A stretch of DNA of 64,000 nucleotides from assembly GCF_015999335.1 (NCBI RefSeq), contig NZ_JAEACP010000005.1:162536-226535 (forward strand), given 5' to 3'. The stretch is from Tabrizicola soli. Its GTDB lineage: Bacteria > Pseudomonadota > Alphaproteobacteria > Rhodobacterales > Rhodobacteraceae. Made by a program: the position numbers and the translations under genes. Under the pieces are notes generated by a model that was not told where the DNA came from, searched no databases, and was given only the letters and a program-made list of their open reading frames with translations. Numbering within the stretch: position 1 is the first letter of the stretch; each line of letters starts with the position of its first letter. This document shows, piece after piece, positions 28,580 to 36,889 of the stretch.

Positions 28580-29830
28580 ATGACGGATGCGGATGTGGTG
28601 GTCGTCGGCGCGGGCGCGGCGGGGCTGGCGGCGGCGAAGCGGCTGATCGGCCAGGGCCTGCGGGTCACGGTGCTGGAGGCGATGGACCGGATCGGCGGCC
28701 GGGCCTGGACCACCTCGACCGATTTCGGGGTGGCCTTCGACATCGGCTGCGCCTGGCTCCATGCCGCCGACCGCAACCCCTTCTTCCCCGAGGCGGTGGC
28801 GGCGGGCTGGACCCTGCGGCATCACGACATGGGGCTGGATCACCTCTGGTTCGGCAAGCGCAAGGCCGGTGCGGCGGAAATGGCGGCCGAGGTGCGGGCG
28901 GCGGCAGAGCTTGCGGCCTGCATCGAGCGGCACCGGGGCGCGAGCGACCGGCTGTCGACGCTGGTCGAGGCCTGCCACGGCCTTCGGGCCAGCGCGACCT
29001 TCGCCGGGCCGATGGATTATGGCGCCGACGACGACGAGATCAGCGTGACCGACTTCCGCAGCGCGGCCGAGCTGGACCCGAACTACCTCACGAAGGAAGG
29101 CTTCGGCGCGCTGATCCACCGCTGGGGCGCCGATGTGCCGGTGACGCTGGCCACCCCGGTCCGCCGCATCCGCTGGGACGGCCCGGGGGTGGAGGTGGTG
29201 ACCGACAAGGGCACGATCCGGGCGAAGGCGGCGATCGTGACGGTCTCGACCGGGGTCCTGGCCTTCGAGGAGATCGCCTTCACCCCCGACCTGCCCGACG
29301 GCCATCTGGAGGCGATCTTCGACCTGCCGATGGGCCTTCTGACCAAGATCCCGCTGCGTATCGAAGGCACCCGGCTGGGCCTGCAGCCCTTCGACGACCT
29401 GCTGATCGAACGCCACGCGCGGCACGACCTCTATTTCCTCGCCTTTCCCTTCGACCTCGACCTGATGGTCGGTTTTGTCGGCGGCGACTTCGCCTGGGAG
29501 ATGGAGGCGGCAGGCCGGGCGGCGGCGGTGGATTTCGTCACCGACCGGCTGGTGGAGGTCTTCGGCGCCTCGGCGCGAAAGGCGGTGACCGGCGGCGCGA
29601 TGACGAACTGGAGCGCCGAGCGCCATGTCCGGGGCGCCTATGCCGCCGCCCGGCCCGGAAAGGCCCATGCGCGGGAGGTCCTGTCGCGCCCGGTGGGCGA
29701 GCGGATCTGGTTCGCCGGCGAGGCGCTGGCCGGGGGCCTGAAGCAGACCGCCGGCGGGGCGCGGCTGTCGGGCGAGGCGGTGGCGGGGAAAGTGGCGCTA
29801 TGGCTCTCGCATCAGGATGACGCGGCGTGA
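28580..29830 (+). CDS. FAD-dependent amine oxidase-like oxidoreductase
   Basis: A 416-residue flavoprotein of the monoamine oxidase superfamily. The N-terminal dinucleotide-binding motif VVVGAGAAGLAAAKRL (residues 7-22) is followed by the FAD-binding arginine motif EAMDRIGGRAWT. The C-terminal WFAGEALAGGLKQTAGGARLSGEAVA segment is the FAD-contacting end typical of the family. No signal peptide is seen. The substrate, possibly a polyamine or other primary amine, is not determinable. Its last 33 bases overlap the antisense DUF599 gene. Confidence 0.88.
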   Translation: MTDADVVVVGAGAAGLAAAKRLIGQGLRVTVLEAMDRIGGRAWTTSTDFGVAFDIGCAWLHAADRNPFFPEAVAAGWTLRHHDMGLDHLWFGKRKAGAAEMAAEVRAAAELAACIERHRGASDRLSTLVEACHGLRASATFAGPMDYGADDDEISVTDFRSAAELDPNYLTKEGFGALIHRWGADVPVTLATPVRRIRWDGPGVEVVTDKGTIRAKAAIVTVSTGVLAFEEIAFTPDLPDGHLEAIFDLPMGLLTKIPLRIEGTRLGLQPFDDLLIERHARHDLYFLAFPFDLDLMVGFVGGDFAWEMEAAGRAAAVDFVTDRLVEVFGASARKAVTGGAMTNWSAERHVRGAYAAARPGKAHAREVLSRPVGERIWFAGEALAGGLKQTAGGARLSGEAVAGKVALWLSHQDDAA

Positions 29831-30484
29831 CTGGCTGGCGAATTCGCGCCGCAACAGGACGCCGGTCGCCAGCGTGTTGCCGATGATCAGGCCCCAGGGA
29901 CCCAGCAGCCAGCCAAGCGCCGCCAGCGCGAAATAGATCGACCGCAGGCCCCGGTTGAAGCTTCTCGCCGCGGTGATGTTGATCTCGGCCGCCTGTCCGG
30001 CGCGGTGGAAGGCGACGGGATCGGCGGGGTCGTTCGGCACGGCGGCCATCAGGATCGAGCAATAGCCGAAAAGGCGATGCGCCCAGACGAATTTCAGAAG
30101 CGCATTGGCCAGGAAGCCGATCACCGGCAGCATCCGCAGCGCGAGGTCCGGCCCGGTCCCCGCCAGCGGCAGGTCGCCCGCGAGCCGCTGCACCGCCCCC
30201 GCATTGCCGATCAGCGCCACCCCGCCGCCGATCGCGATCATCGAGGCCGAGGCGAAGAAGGCCGTGCCCTGCCGCAGCGAGTCGATCAGCGTGGCGTCGA
30301 AGATCCGGGGCTGGCGGGTGACGAAGGTCCGCATCCAGTCGCGCCGGTAGTCCTGCATGATCAGCGAGACCGAGGGATAGCGGCGCGGCGGGCTTTCGAT
30401 CAGCCAACTCGCCAGGAACCAGGCTGCCACAAGATAGCCAAGCGCGGCGGCGTCGAGCAGCGGAAGGGGACCGAAGGGCAGCAT
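29798..30484 (-). CDS. DUF599 family membrane protein
   Basis: A 228-residue integral membrane protein with four hydrophobic segments (around residues 8-28, 75-97, 118-140 and 185-210). Landmarks of DUF599 are RRDWMRTFVTRQPRIFDATLIDSLRQG and FLANALLKFVWAHRLFGYC. The function is unknown. ATG at 30484 is the only reasonable start. The gene is convergent with the flavoprotein gene, overlapping its 3' end by 33 bases, and divergent from glcD with about 105 bases of promoter region between them. Confidence 0.88.
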   Translation of the reverse strand: MLPFGPLPLLDAAALGYLVAAWFLASWLIESPPRRYPSVSLIMQDYRRDWMRTFVTRQPRIFDATLIDSLRQGTAFFASASMIAIGGGVALIGNAGAVQRLAGDLPLAGTGPDLALRMLPVIGFLANALLKFVWAHRLFGYCSILMAAVPNDPADPVAFHRAGQAAEINITAARSFNRGLRSIYFALAALGWLLGPWGLIIGNTLATGVLLRREFASQSRRVILMREP

Positions 30485-30535
30485 GGCCGCAGGTTAGGCG
30501 GGCGGCGGCGCTTTGGGAAGCGGATCGATTTCGGC

Positions 30536-30563
30536 TTGTGATCTGGGGGATTGGTTATATTAT
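30536..30563 (+). promoter_or_regulatory. Candidate sigma-70 promoter of glcDEF
   Basis: TTGTGA (30536-30541), 16-base spacer, TATTAT (30558-30563), about 27 bases before the glcD start codon. It is an unusually AT-rich spot in GC-rich DNA. The -10 lies inside the inverted repeat described next. Confidence 0.4.
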
Positions 30564-30573
30564 CTTACCAATC
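30549..30573. promoter_or_regulatory. GntR (FadR/PdhR-type) operator candidate upstream of glcD
   Basis: GATTGGT (30549-30555) and ACCAATC (30567-30573) form a perfect 7-bp inverted repeat with an 11-base spacer. TTGGT...ACCAA half-sites are known for PdhR/GlcC/LldR-type GntR regulators, though they normally have a much shorter spacer. Overlap with the -10 suggests repression. No gntR gene is in the window. Confidence 0.5.
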
Positions 30574-30589
30574 ATCAGGGGGCTTGCCG

Positions 30590-32023
30590 ATGCAGATGCC
30601 AGAGCCAGACGGGGGCGTGCTCGCCCGCAAGGCGCGGATCGTGGCGCTTCTGCGCGCCATCCTGCCCCCCGACGCGGTGATCGACGCGCCCGAGGAGTTG
30701 CGTGCCTACGAATGCGACGCGCTGACCGCCTACCGCTGCCCGCCGCTGGCCGCCGTCCTGCCACGCTCGACGGCAGAGGTCTCGGCCGTGCTGCGCACCT
30801 GCTGGGAGGAAGGCGTGCCGGTGGTCCCGCGCGGCTCGGGCACCAGCCTGGCCGGTGGCGCGATGCCGACGGCCGACAGCGTGATCCTCGGGGTCGCGCG
30901 GATGAACGCGGTGCTGGAGACCGACTACGAGAACCGCTTCATCCGGGTGCAGTCGGGCCGGACCAATCTCTCGGTCTCGGGCGCGGTCGAGGCGGAAGGG
31001 TTCTTCTACGCCCCCGACCCCTCCAGCCAGCTTGCCTGCGCCATCGCCGGGAACATCGCGATGAACTCGGGCGGGGCGCATTGCCTGAAATACGGGGTGA
31101 CGACGAACAACCTTCTGGGCGTGACGCTGGTGCAGATGGACGGGACCGTGGTCACCCTGGGCGGGCCCTGGGGCGAGCCATGCGGCATCGACCTTCTGGG
31201 CGTGGTCTGCGGCTCCGAGGGGCAACTCGGCGTGGTGACCGAGGCCTGCCTGCGCATCCTGCCCAAGCCCGAGGGCGCGCGGCCGGTGCTGGTCGGCTTC
31301 AACTCGAACGAGGTCGCCGGGGCCTGCGTCGCAGACGTCATCCGCGCGGGCATCCTGCCGGTGGCGATCGAGTTCATGGACCGCCCCTGCATCCGCGCGA
31401 CCGAGGCTTTCGCGAAAGCGGGCTACCCGGACTGCGAGGCGCTGCTGATCATCGAGGTCGAGGGATCGGAGGCAGAGATCGGCGAACAGCTCTCCCGCAT
31501 CCGCCAGATCGCCATGGCCCACGACCCGGTGGAATTCCGCGAGGCGGCGGACGAGGACCAGGCCCGCCGCATCTGGCTGGGTCGCAAGTCGGCCTTCGGC
31601 GCGATGGGCCAGATCAACGACTACATGTGCCTCGACGGGACGATCCCGGTGTCGTCGCTTCCCCATGTCCTGAAGCGCATCGGCGAGATGAGCCGCGACT
31701 TCGGCCTGGACGTCGGCAATGTCTTCCACGCCGGCGACGGCAACATGCACCCCCTCATCCTGTTCGACGCCAACAAGCCCGGCGACCTGGAACGCTGCGA
31801 GGCCTTCGGGGCCGAGATCCTGAAGCTGTGTGTGGAGGTCGGCGGCTGCCTGACCGGCGAGCATGGCGTCGGGATCGAGAAGCGCGACCTGATGGCGGTG
31901 CAGTTCACCGGCCCGGACATGGAGGCGCAGATGCGGGTGAAGGACGTGTTCGACCCGAAATGGCTTTTGAACCCGGCCAAGGTATTCCCGCTGGCGGCAA
32001 GCGCGCCCCGGCGCACCGGATGA
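30590..32023 (+). CDS. glcD: Glycolate oxidase subunit GlcD (FAD-linked)
   Basis: A 477-residue flavoprotein subunit that oxidises glycolate (or D-lactate) to glyoxylate. The PCMH-type FAD-binding domain carries VPRGSGTSLAGGA (residues ~72-84) and GNIAMNSGGAHCLKYG. The C-terminal cap carries the conserved GNVFHAGDGNMHP and TGEHGVGIEKRD. ATG at 30590 has AGGGGG eight bases upstream; a start at 30551 would add 13 residues and run into the operator. It works with GlcE and GlcF to pass electrons to the membrane. Glyoxylate links it to the ureide pathway and to hyi elsewhere in the window. Confidence 0.94.
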   Translation: MQMPEPDGGVLARKARIVALLRAILPPDAVIDAPEELRAYECDALTAYRCPPLAAVLPRSTAEVSAVLRTCWEEGVPVVPRGSGTSLAGGAMPTADSVILGVARMNAVLETDYENRFIRVQSGRTNLSVSGAVEAEGFFYAPDPSSQLACAIAGNIAMNSGGAHCLKYGVTTNNLLGVTLVQMDGTVVTLGGPWGEPCGIDLLGVVCGSEGQLGVVTEACLRILPKPEGARPVLVGFNSNEVAGACVADVIRAGILPVAIEFMDRPCIRATEAFAKAGYPDCEALLIIEVEGSEAEIGEQLSRIRQIAMAHDPVEFREAADEDQARRIWLGRKSAFGAMGQINDYMCLDGTIPVSSLPHVLKRIGEMSRDFGLDVGNVFHAGDGNMHPLILFDANKPGDLERCEAFGAEILKLCVEVGGCLTGEHGVGIEKRDLMAVQFTGPDMEAQMRVKDVFDPKWLLNPAKVFPLAASAPRRTG

Positions 32024-32025
32024 CC

Positions 32026-32058
32026 GCCCTGAAAATTTTCGACGAAAATTTTCAGGGC
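32026..32058. repeat. Long hairpin in the glcD-glcE gap
   Basis: GCCCTGAAAATTTTCG and CGAAAATTTTCAGGGC form a perfect 16-bp stem around a single A at 32042. It lies directly after the glcD stop and 14 bases before the glcE start, inside an operon. It may stabilise or partially terminate the transcript and resembles the T/A-cored palindromes at 21605 and 43403. Confidence 0.75.
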
Positions 32059-32071
32059 CCAGGATGGAATG

Positions 32072-33154
32072 ATGCGACCCAAGACCGAAACGGAACTGGC
32101 AGAGGCCATCGCGGGGACCAGGACCCCGCTTCTGCTGCGCGGCGGCGGCACCCGCACGCTGGGCCATGCGGTGGGCGAGGTGCTGGAGACCGGCGGCCTG
32201 GCGGGGGTGGAGCTTTACGAGCCGGGCGCGCTGACGCTGGTGGTGCGGGCGGGCACCCCGCTTGCCGAGGTGGAGCGGGTGCTGGCGGCGGAACGGCAGC
32301 GGCTGGCCTTCGAGCCGCCCGATCTGCGCGGCCTCCTGGGGCGCGAGGGCGTCTCGACCATCGGCGGCGTGCTGGCCGCCAATGCCTCCGGCCCGCGCCG
32401 GGTGCAGGTGGGCGCGGCGCGCGATGCGGCGCTTGGGGTGCGCTTCGTCGATGGCGCGGGGACGGTGGTGAAGAACGGCGGCCGGGTGATGAAGAACGTC
32501 ACCGGCTATGACCTGGTGAAGCTTCTTGCGGGCAGCCGGGGCACGCTGGGCATGCTTACGGAAGTCGGCTTCAAGGTCCAGGCCCTGCCCGAGGCGGAAG
32601 CCACGCTGGTGATCGAGGGGCTGGACCGCGAGGCCGGGCTCGCGGCGCTGCGCCGGGCGCTCGGCTCGCCTTTCGACGTCTCGGGGGCGGCGCGGCATTC
32701 CGGGCGAAGCCTGATCCGGGTCGAGGGTATGGCCGGCTCCGTCGCCTACCGGCTGGGCCGGTTGCGCGCGCTTCTCGGCGGCGAGGTGACGGTGGCCGAG
32801 GGCGCGGCCTCCGCCGCGCTCTGGCGCGAGGTGCGGGACGTGGTGCCCTTCCACGGCAAGCCGGGCGAGGTCTGGCGCATCGCCACCCTGCCCACGCTTG
32901 CCGCCGAAGTGGTCGCGCGGCTGGAGGGGCAGGCGCTCTGGGACTGGGGCGGCGGGCTGGTCTGGCTCCTGGCCGAGCACGGCCGTGGGGCCGAGGTCGC
33001 CGCCACCCTTGCCGGACGCGGCCATGCGACGCTGGTTCGGGGCGAGGGCGGGCCGGTCTTCCCGCCGGAAGCGCCCGAGGTGGCGGCGCTGGTCGCGGGG
33101 CTGAAGGCGAAATTCGACCCGCGCGGGATCCTGAACCGGGGGATGATGGGCTGA
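32072..33154 (+). CDS. glcE: Glycolate oxidase subunit GlcE
   Basis: A 360-residue FAD-binding subunit. It shares the PCMH fold with GlcD but is shorter: LLLRGGGTRTLG near residue 22 and the STIGGVLAANASGPRRVQVGAARDAALG segment near 93-120 are typical. Further on comes KNVTGYDLVKLLAGSRGTLG, which supports FAD binding. Two adjacent ATGs (32069 and 32072) are possible; 32072 has the better spacing to AGGA. Its stop overlaps the GlcF start by one base (TGATG). E. coli glcE is required for glycolate oxidase activity. Confidence 0.93.
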   Translation: MRPKTETELAEAIAGTRTPLLLRGGGTRTLGHAVGEVLETGGLAGVELYEPGALTLVVRAGTPLAEVERVLAAERQRLAFEPPDLRGLLGREGVSTIGGVLAANASGPRRVQVGAARDAALGVRFVDGAGTVVKNGGRVMKNVTGYDLVKLLAGSRGTLGMLTEVGFKVQALPEAEATLVIEGLDREAGLAALRRALGSPFDVSGAARHSGRSLIRVEGMAGSVAYRLGRLRALLGGEVTVAEGAASAALWREVRDVVPFHGKPGEVWRIATLPTLAAEVVARLEGQALWDWGGGLVWLLAEHGRGAEVAATLAGRGHATLVRGEGGPVFPPEAPEVAALVAGLKAKFDPRGILNRGMMG

Positions 33155-34437
33155 TGCAGACGAATTTCACGCCCGAGCAGCTGCAGGATCCCGGCATCGC
33201 CCGCGCGAACGAGATCCTGCGCGCCTGCGTCCATTGCGGCTTCTGCACCGCGACCTGCCCGACCTATCAGGTGCTGGGCGACGAGCTCGACTCGCCTCGC
33301 GGCCGGATCTACCTGATCAAGGACATGCTGGAAGCGGGCCGCCCGGCCGACGAGAAGACGGTCAAGCATATCGACCGCTGCCTGTCCTGCCTCGGCTGCA
33401 TGACCACCTGCCCGAGCGGCGTCCATTACATGCATCTGGTGGACCACGCCCGCGCCCATATCGAAAAGACCTACCGCCGGCCCGTCATGGACCGCGTCTT
33501 GCGGGCGGTGCTGGCGCGGGTGATCCCCTATCCGGGCCGCTTCCGGCTGGCGCTCTTCGGGGCCAGGCTCGCGAGACCCTTCGCGCGCTTCCTGCCGGAT
33601 GCGCGGCTCCGCGCCATGCTGGCGATGGCGCCGAAGCAGATCCCGCCGGTCAGCCGCAACGACGATCCGCAGGTCTTCCCGGCGCAGGGGGAACGGCGGC
33701 TGCGGGTCGCGCTGATGACCGGCTGCGCGCAGAAGGCGCTCAATACCGACATCAACGACGCCACGATCCGCCTGCTGCGCCGCCTCGGCTGCGAGGTCGT
33801 CGTGGCCAGGGGCGCCGGCTGCTGCGGGGCGCTGACGCATCACATGGGGATGGAGAAACTGTCCCATTCCAGCGCCGCCGCCAACATCCGCGCCTTCATG
33901 GCCGAGAAGCGGGCCGGGGGGCTGGACGCCATCGTCATCAACACCTCGGGCTGCGGCACCACGGTCAAGGATTACGGCCACATGTTCCGCAATGATGCGC
34001 TGGCCACGGATGCGGCCACCGTTTCCGGGCTGGCGAAGGACGTGACCGAGCTTCTGGCCTGGATCGGCCTGCCCGAGGGCGCGCCCAGGGATCTGCGTGT
34101 CGCCTATCACGCCGCCTGCTCGCTCCAGCACGGCCAGCAGATCAAGTCCGCGCCGAAGGATCTTCTGAAACGGGCGGGGTTCGAGGTGGTGGAGCCCGCC
34201 GACAGCCATCTCTGTTGCGGCAGCGCGGGGACCTACAACCTTCTGCAACCCGCGCTCAGCGCCGAGCTGAAGCGCCGCAAGGTCGCCACGCTGGAGGCGA
34301 AGGCGCCGCAGGTGATCGCGGCGGGCAACATCGGCTGCATGATGCAGATCGGCTCGGGCACCGGCGTGCCGGTGGTGCATACGGTGGAACTGCTGGACTG
34401 GGCGACCGGAGGGCCAAGGCCGCGCGCTTTGGGTTGA
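33154..34437 (+). CDS. glcF: Glycolate oxidase iron-sulfur subunit GlcF
   Basis: A 427-residue protein with two 4Fe-4S motifs near the N-terminus (CVHCGFCTATCP at ~25 and CLSCLGCMTTCP at ~78). Two CCG domains follow: GAGCCGALTHHMG and later LCCGSAGTYNLLQP. It transfers electrons from GlcD/E, probably to the quinone pool at the membrane. The TGATG overlap with glcE shows coupled translation. The final gene of glcDEF is followed by about 190 bases without a gene before the protease pair, where I see no strong terminator. Confidence 0.95.
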   Translation: MQTNFTPEQLQDPGIARANEILRACVHCGFCTATCPTYQVLGDELDSPRGRIYLIKDMLEAGRPADEKTVKHIDRCLSCLGCMTTCPSGVHYMHLVDHARAHIEKTYRRPVMDRVLRAVLARVIPYPGRFRLALFGARLARPFARFLPDARLRAMLAMAPKQIPPVSRNDDPQVFPAQGERRLRVALMTGCAQKALNTDINDATIRLLRRLGCEVVVARGAGCCGALTHHMGMEKLSHSSAAANIRAFMAEKRAGGLDAIVINTSGCGTTVKDYGHMFRNDALATDAATVSGLAKDVTELLAWIGLPEGAPRDLRVAYHAACSLQHGQQIKSAPKDLLKRAGFEVVEPADSHLCCGSAGTYNLLQPALSAELKRRKVATLEAKAPQVIAAGNIGCMMQIGSGTGVPVVHTVELLDWATGGPRPRALG

Positions 34438-34623
34438 ATGTCCGGAAAGTGATATTCCATGCAGTGAAGTGAGCGCGAAAGCCGCGGAAATGGTTCGGAA
34501 TATCCTGGCCATCCCGGGCCTCCGCTCGCCTGGCCGACCACATGCTTCCTGCACCACGGCCCGCTCCGCTCTTGCGCGACGGGCCAAAAGAGCGCCTAAC
34601 TGGATGCGAACAGGGGGGAAGCG

Positions 34624-35433
34624 ATGCGTCATCTTGGTCCCGTGCTGGTCGCTCTGGCGCTGGTCCTCTCCGGCCGGGTGGCGGCGCAGGAGACGGGGAT
34701 GGTCAGCCTCCAGACCGCCGACGACGCCCGCGGCTGGGATGCCGTCGGCAAGCTGGTCCTGGGCGATCATGGCTTCTGCACCGGCGCGCTGATCGCGCCG
34801 CAACTCGTCGTGACCGCCGCCCATTGCCTTTACGACCGCAGCACCGGGGTGCAGATGCGCGCCGAGGAGATCGAGTTCCAGGCCGGGTTCCGCAACGGCC
34901 GCGCCGTCGCCTACCGCAGCGTCGCCCGCGCCGTCGCCCATCCCGACTACCGCTATGTCCAGGACGACCAGCTGGAGCGGGTCTCGGCCGACCTGGCGCT
35001 GCTGGAGCTCAGCCAGCCGATCCGCCTGCCCTCGCTCATCCCGTTCGAGACCGGCGCCACCCCGGTCGAGGGCGACGAGGTTGGCGTCGTCTCCTATGCC
35101 CAGGGGCGCGAGGAGGCGCCCTCGATCCAGGAGGTCTGCGCGGTGCTGGCCGAACGGCCCGAGGCGCTGATCCTGACCTGCGACGTCGATTTCGGCGCCT
35201 CCGGCTCGCCGGTCTTTTCGCTCGGCGACGGGGTGGCGCGGGTTGTCTCGGTGATCTCGGCCAAGGCCGAGATCGACGGGCGGAAGGTCGCCCTGGCCGT
35301 GCCGCTGGCCGAGCCCCTGGACCGGCTGCGCAGCGCGCTGGCCGAGAGCAAGGCGCAGGGCAGCGCCGGGGTCGGAACGGTACGGATGCTCTCGGGCGGG
35401 CAGGGGGCCGGGGCAAAGTTCGTCCGGCCATGA
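34624..35433 (+). CDS. Secreted trypsin-like serine protease 1
   Basis: A 269-residue S1-family peptidase. A signal peptide ends near AAQ (residue ~22). The triad is His67 (TAAHC), Asp123 (SADLALL) and Ser193 (GASGSP instead of GDSGGP). Cys52 and Cys68 flank the active-site histidine as in trypsins. The C-terminal ~30 residues are Gly-rich and end KFVRP. The GASGSP variant is common among bacterial secreted trypsin-like proteins of alphaproteobacteria. Target unknown. Its stop overlaps the ATG of the second protease, so they are co-expressed. Confidence 0.88.
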   Translation: MRHLGPVLVALALVLSGRVAAQETGMVSLQTADDARGWDAVGKLVLGDHGFCTGALIAPQLVVTAAHCLYDRSTGVQMRAEEIEFQAGFRNGRAVAYRSVARAVAHPDYRYVQDDQLERVSADLALLELSQPIRLPSLIPFETGATPVEGDEVGVVSYAQGREEAPSIQEVCAVLAERPEALILTCDVDFGASGSPVFSLGDGVARVVSVISAKAEIDGRKVALAVPLAEPLDRLRSALAESKAQGSAGVGTVRMLSGGQGAGAKFVRP

Positions 35434-36236
35434 GGGTTTCGCTTCTGGCCCTGCTGCTGGCCGCGCCCGCGCTTGCACAGGACGGTCTGGACCGGCTGAC
35501 CACGCGCGAGGATCTGCGCGGGTTCGAGCCGGTGGGCCGGGTCGATCTTGCCGAAGGCGGCTTCTGCACCGGGGCGCTGATCGCGCCGGATCTGGTGCTG
35601 ACGGCCGGCCATTGTGTGCTGCGCGACGATGGCACCCCGGTTCCCGCCGAAACGATCACCTTCCGCGCCGGGCTGGCCGAGGGGGTGGCGTTGGCCGAAT
35701 TCGCCATCCTGCGCACCGTGGTCGATCCCGGCTTCACCGCCCGCGACCCGGCCCCGGCGGCAGAACTGGCGCTGGACGTGGCGCTGCTGGAACTGGCGAC
35801 GCCGATCCCGACCGGCCTGATCTCGCCCTTTTCCGTGGCCCTGCCCGGCACGGGCGACGAGGTCAGCGTCGTTTCCTATGCCACCGGGCGCGAGACGGCG
35901 CTGTCCTGGCAGCCGCTCTGCCATGCGCTTGAACGGCAGGGCGCGTTGATCGTCTTCGATTGCGACGTGGACCACGGCTCCTCGGGCGCGCCGGTGCTGG
36001 ACCGCTCGCATTACCGGGCGAAGATCGTGTCGATCATCTCCTCCGGCGGCGTGATGCAGGGACGGCGCGTCGCCATCGGGATGGAACTGCCCTCGCGCGT
36101 CGCGGCGCTCAAGGCAGAGTTGCGCGCCGGACGGGCGACCAGCGTTGCCGCCTCGGGGCCCGAGCGGAAGGCGGGCAAGCGCATCACCCCCGGCAGCGGC
36201 AAGGACGGGACCGGCGCCCGCTTCGTCACGCCCTGA
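35430..36236 (+). CDS. Secreted trypsin-like serine protease 2 (paralog)
   Basis: A 268-residue S1-family peptidase, tandem paralog of the preceding one. A signal peptide ends at ALAQ (residue 17). The triad is His61 (TAGHC), Asp116 (ALDVALL) and Ser185 (GSSGAP). The paralogs share the FCTGALIAP segment, the DEVxVVSYAxGRE segment, and Gly-rich tails ending in KFVRP and RFVTP, which shows tandem duplication. Translation is coupled to the first copy through an ATGA overlap. The retained triads argue that both are active enzymes. Confidence 0.88.
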   Translation: MRVSLLALLLAAPALAQDGLDRLTTREDLRGFEPVGRVDLAEGGFCTGALIAPDLVLTAGHCVLRDDGTPVPAETITFRAGLAEGVALAEFAILRTVVDPGFTARDPAPAAELALDVALLELATPIPTGLISPFSVALPGTGDEVSVVSYATGRETALSWQPLCHALERQGALIVFDCDVDHGSSGAPVLDRSHYRAKIVSIISSGGVMQGRRVAIGMELPSRVAALKAELRAGRATSVAASGPERKAGKRITPGSGKDGTGARFVTP

Positions 36237-36241
36237 CGGGT

Positions 36242-36270
36242 CTTGAAAGGCCGTTTTCCGCTTCCTACCT
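36242..36270 (+). promoter_or_regulatory. Heat-shock (RpoH) promoter candidate upstream of hsp20
   Basis: CTTGAAA (36242-36248), 15-base spacer, CCTACCT (36264-36270) resembles the RpoH -35/-10 pattern CTTGAAA / CCCATNT. It lies about 90 bases before the small heat-shock gene. Confidence 0.45.
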
Positions 36271-36360
36271 CAGTCGCATCCGGGTGCCATGACGGGCCCG
36301 GGGAAACCTGCCTTGCCCCGCAAAGGGAAGGCCCCTGACATCGCTTCCAGGAGGATGACA

Positions 36361-36831
36361 ATGCGCAGCCTTGATTTCGCGCCGCTTTACCGTGCCACCG
36401 TCGGCTTCGACCGTATCGCCGACATGATGGACCGTGTTCTTTCCAGTGACGGCGCCCAGCCGACCTATCCGCCCTACAACATCGAGAAGACCGCCGAGGA
36501 TGCCTATCGCATCTCGATCGCCGTCGCCGGTTTCGCGCCGGAGGAGCTGAGCGTCGAGGTCAAGGACGGCAACCTGCATGTCTCGGCCCGCAAGGCCGCC
36601 GACGAGACCGGGCGCAGCTACCTGCACCGCGGCATCGCCACCCGCGCCTTCGAGCGCCGCTTTGCGCTTGCCGATCACGTCCGCGTCGCGGGCGCGGTGC
36701 ATGAGCACGGGATGCTGCACGTCGATCTCCTCCGCGAGACGCCCGAGGCGCTGAAACCGCGCCGGATCGAGATCGCCCGCGCGAACGACACCACCCCGGT
36801 GCTGGAAGCCAAGGCCGAAACGGTCAACTGA
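36361..36831 (+). CDS. Hsp20 small heat-shock protein (IbpA-like)
   Basis: A 156-residue holdase chaperone. It has the usual bacterial class A N-terminus (FAPLYRATVGFDR), an alpha-crystallin domain around residues 35-125 with ISIAVAGF and the AFERRFALADHV strand, and a C-terminal I-x-I motif (IEI near 136-138) for oligomer assembly. ATG at 36361 has AGGAGG six bases upstream; the ATG at 36355 touches that ribosome site and is less likely. A CTTGAAA-type promoter upstream supports heat induction. A strong terminator follows. Confidence 0.95.
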   Translation: MRSLDFAPLYRATVGFDRIADMMDRVLSSDGAQPTYPPYNIEKTAEDAYRISIAVAGFAPEELSVEVKDGNLHVSARKAADETGRSYLHRGIATRAFERRFALADHVRVAGAVHEHGMLHVDLLRETPEALKPRRIEIARANDTTPVLEAKAETVN

Positions 36832-36854
36832 TCCGCCCTGTCGGGATGTTCATC

Positions 36855-36880
36855 GGGCGCGCCGGATCTTCGGCGCGCCC
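36855..36880. terminator. Terminator shared by hsp20 and the convergent gene
   Basis: GGGCGCGCCG / CGGCGCGCCC stem with loop GATCTT, followed by TTTGTCC on the plus strand. Confidence 0.65.
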
Positions 36881-36889
36881 TTTGTCCGT

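Noticed and set aside
34469..34792. Small plus-strand frame between glcF and the first protease
   Set aside because: Out of frame with the protease signal peptide and overlaps it; no similarity or ribosome site.
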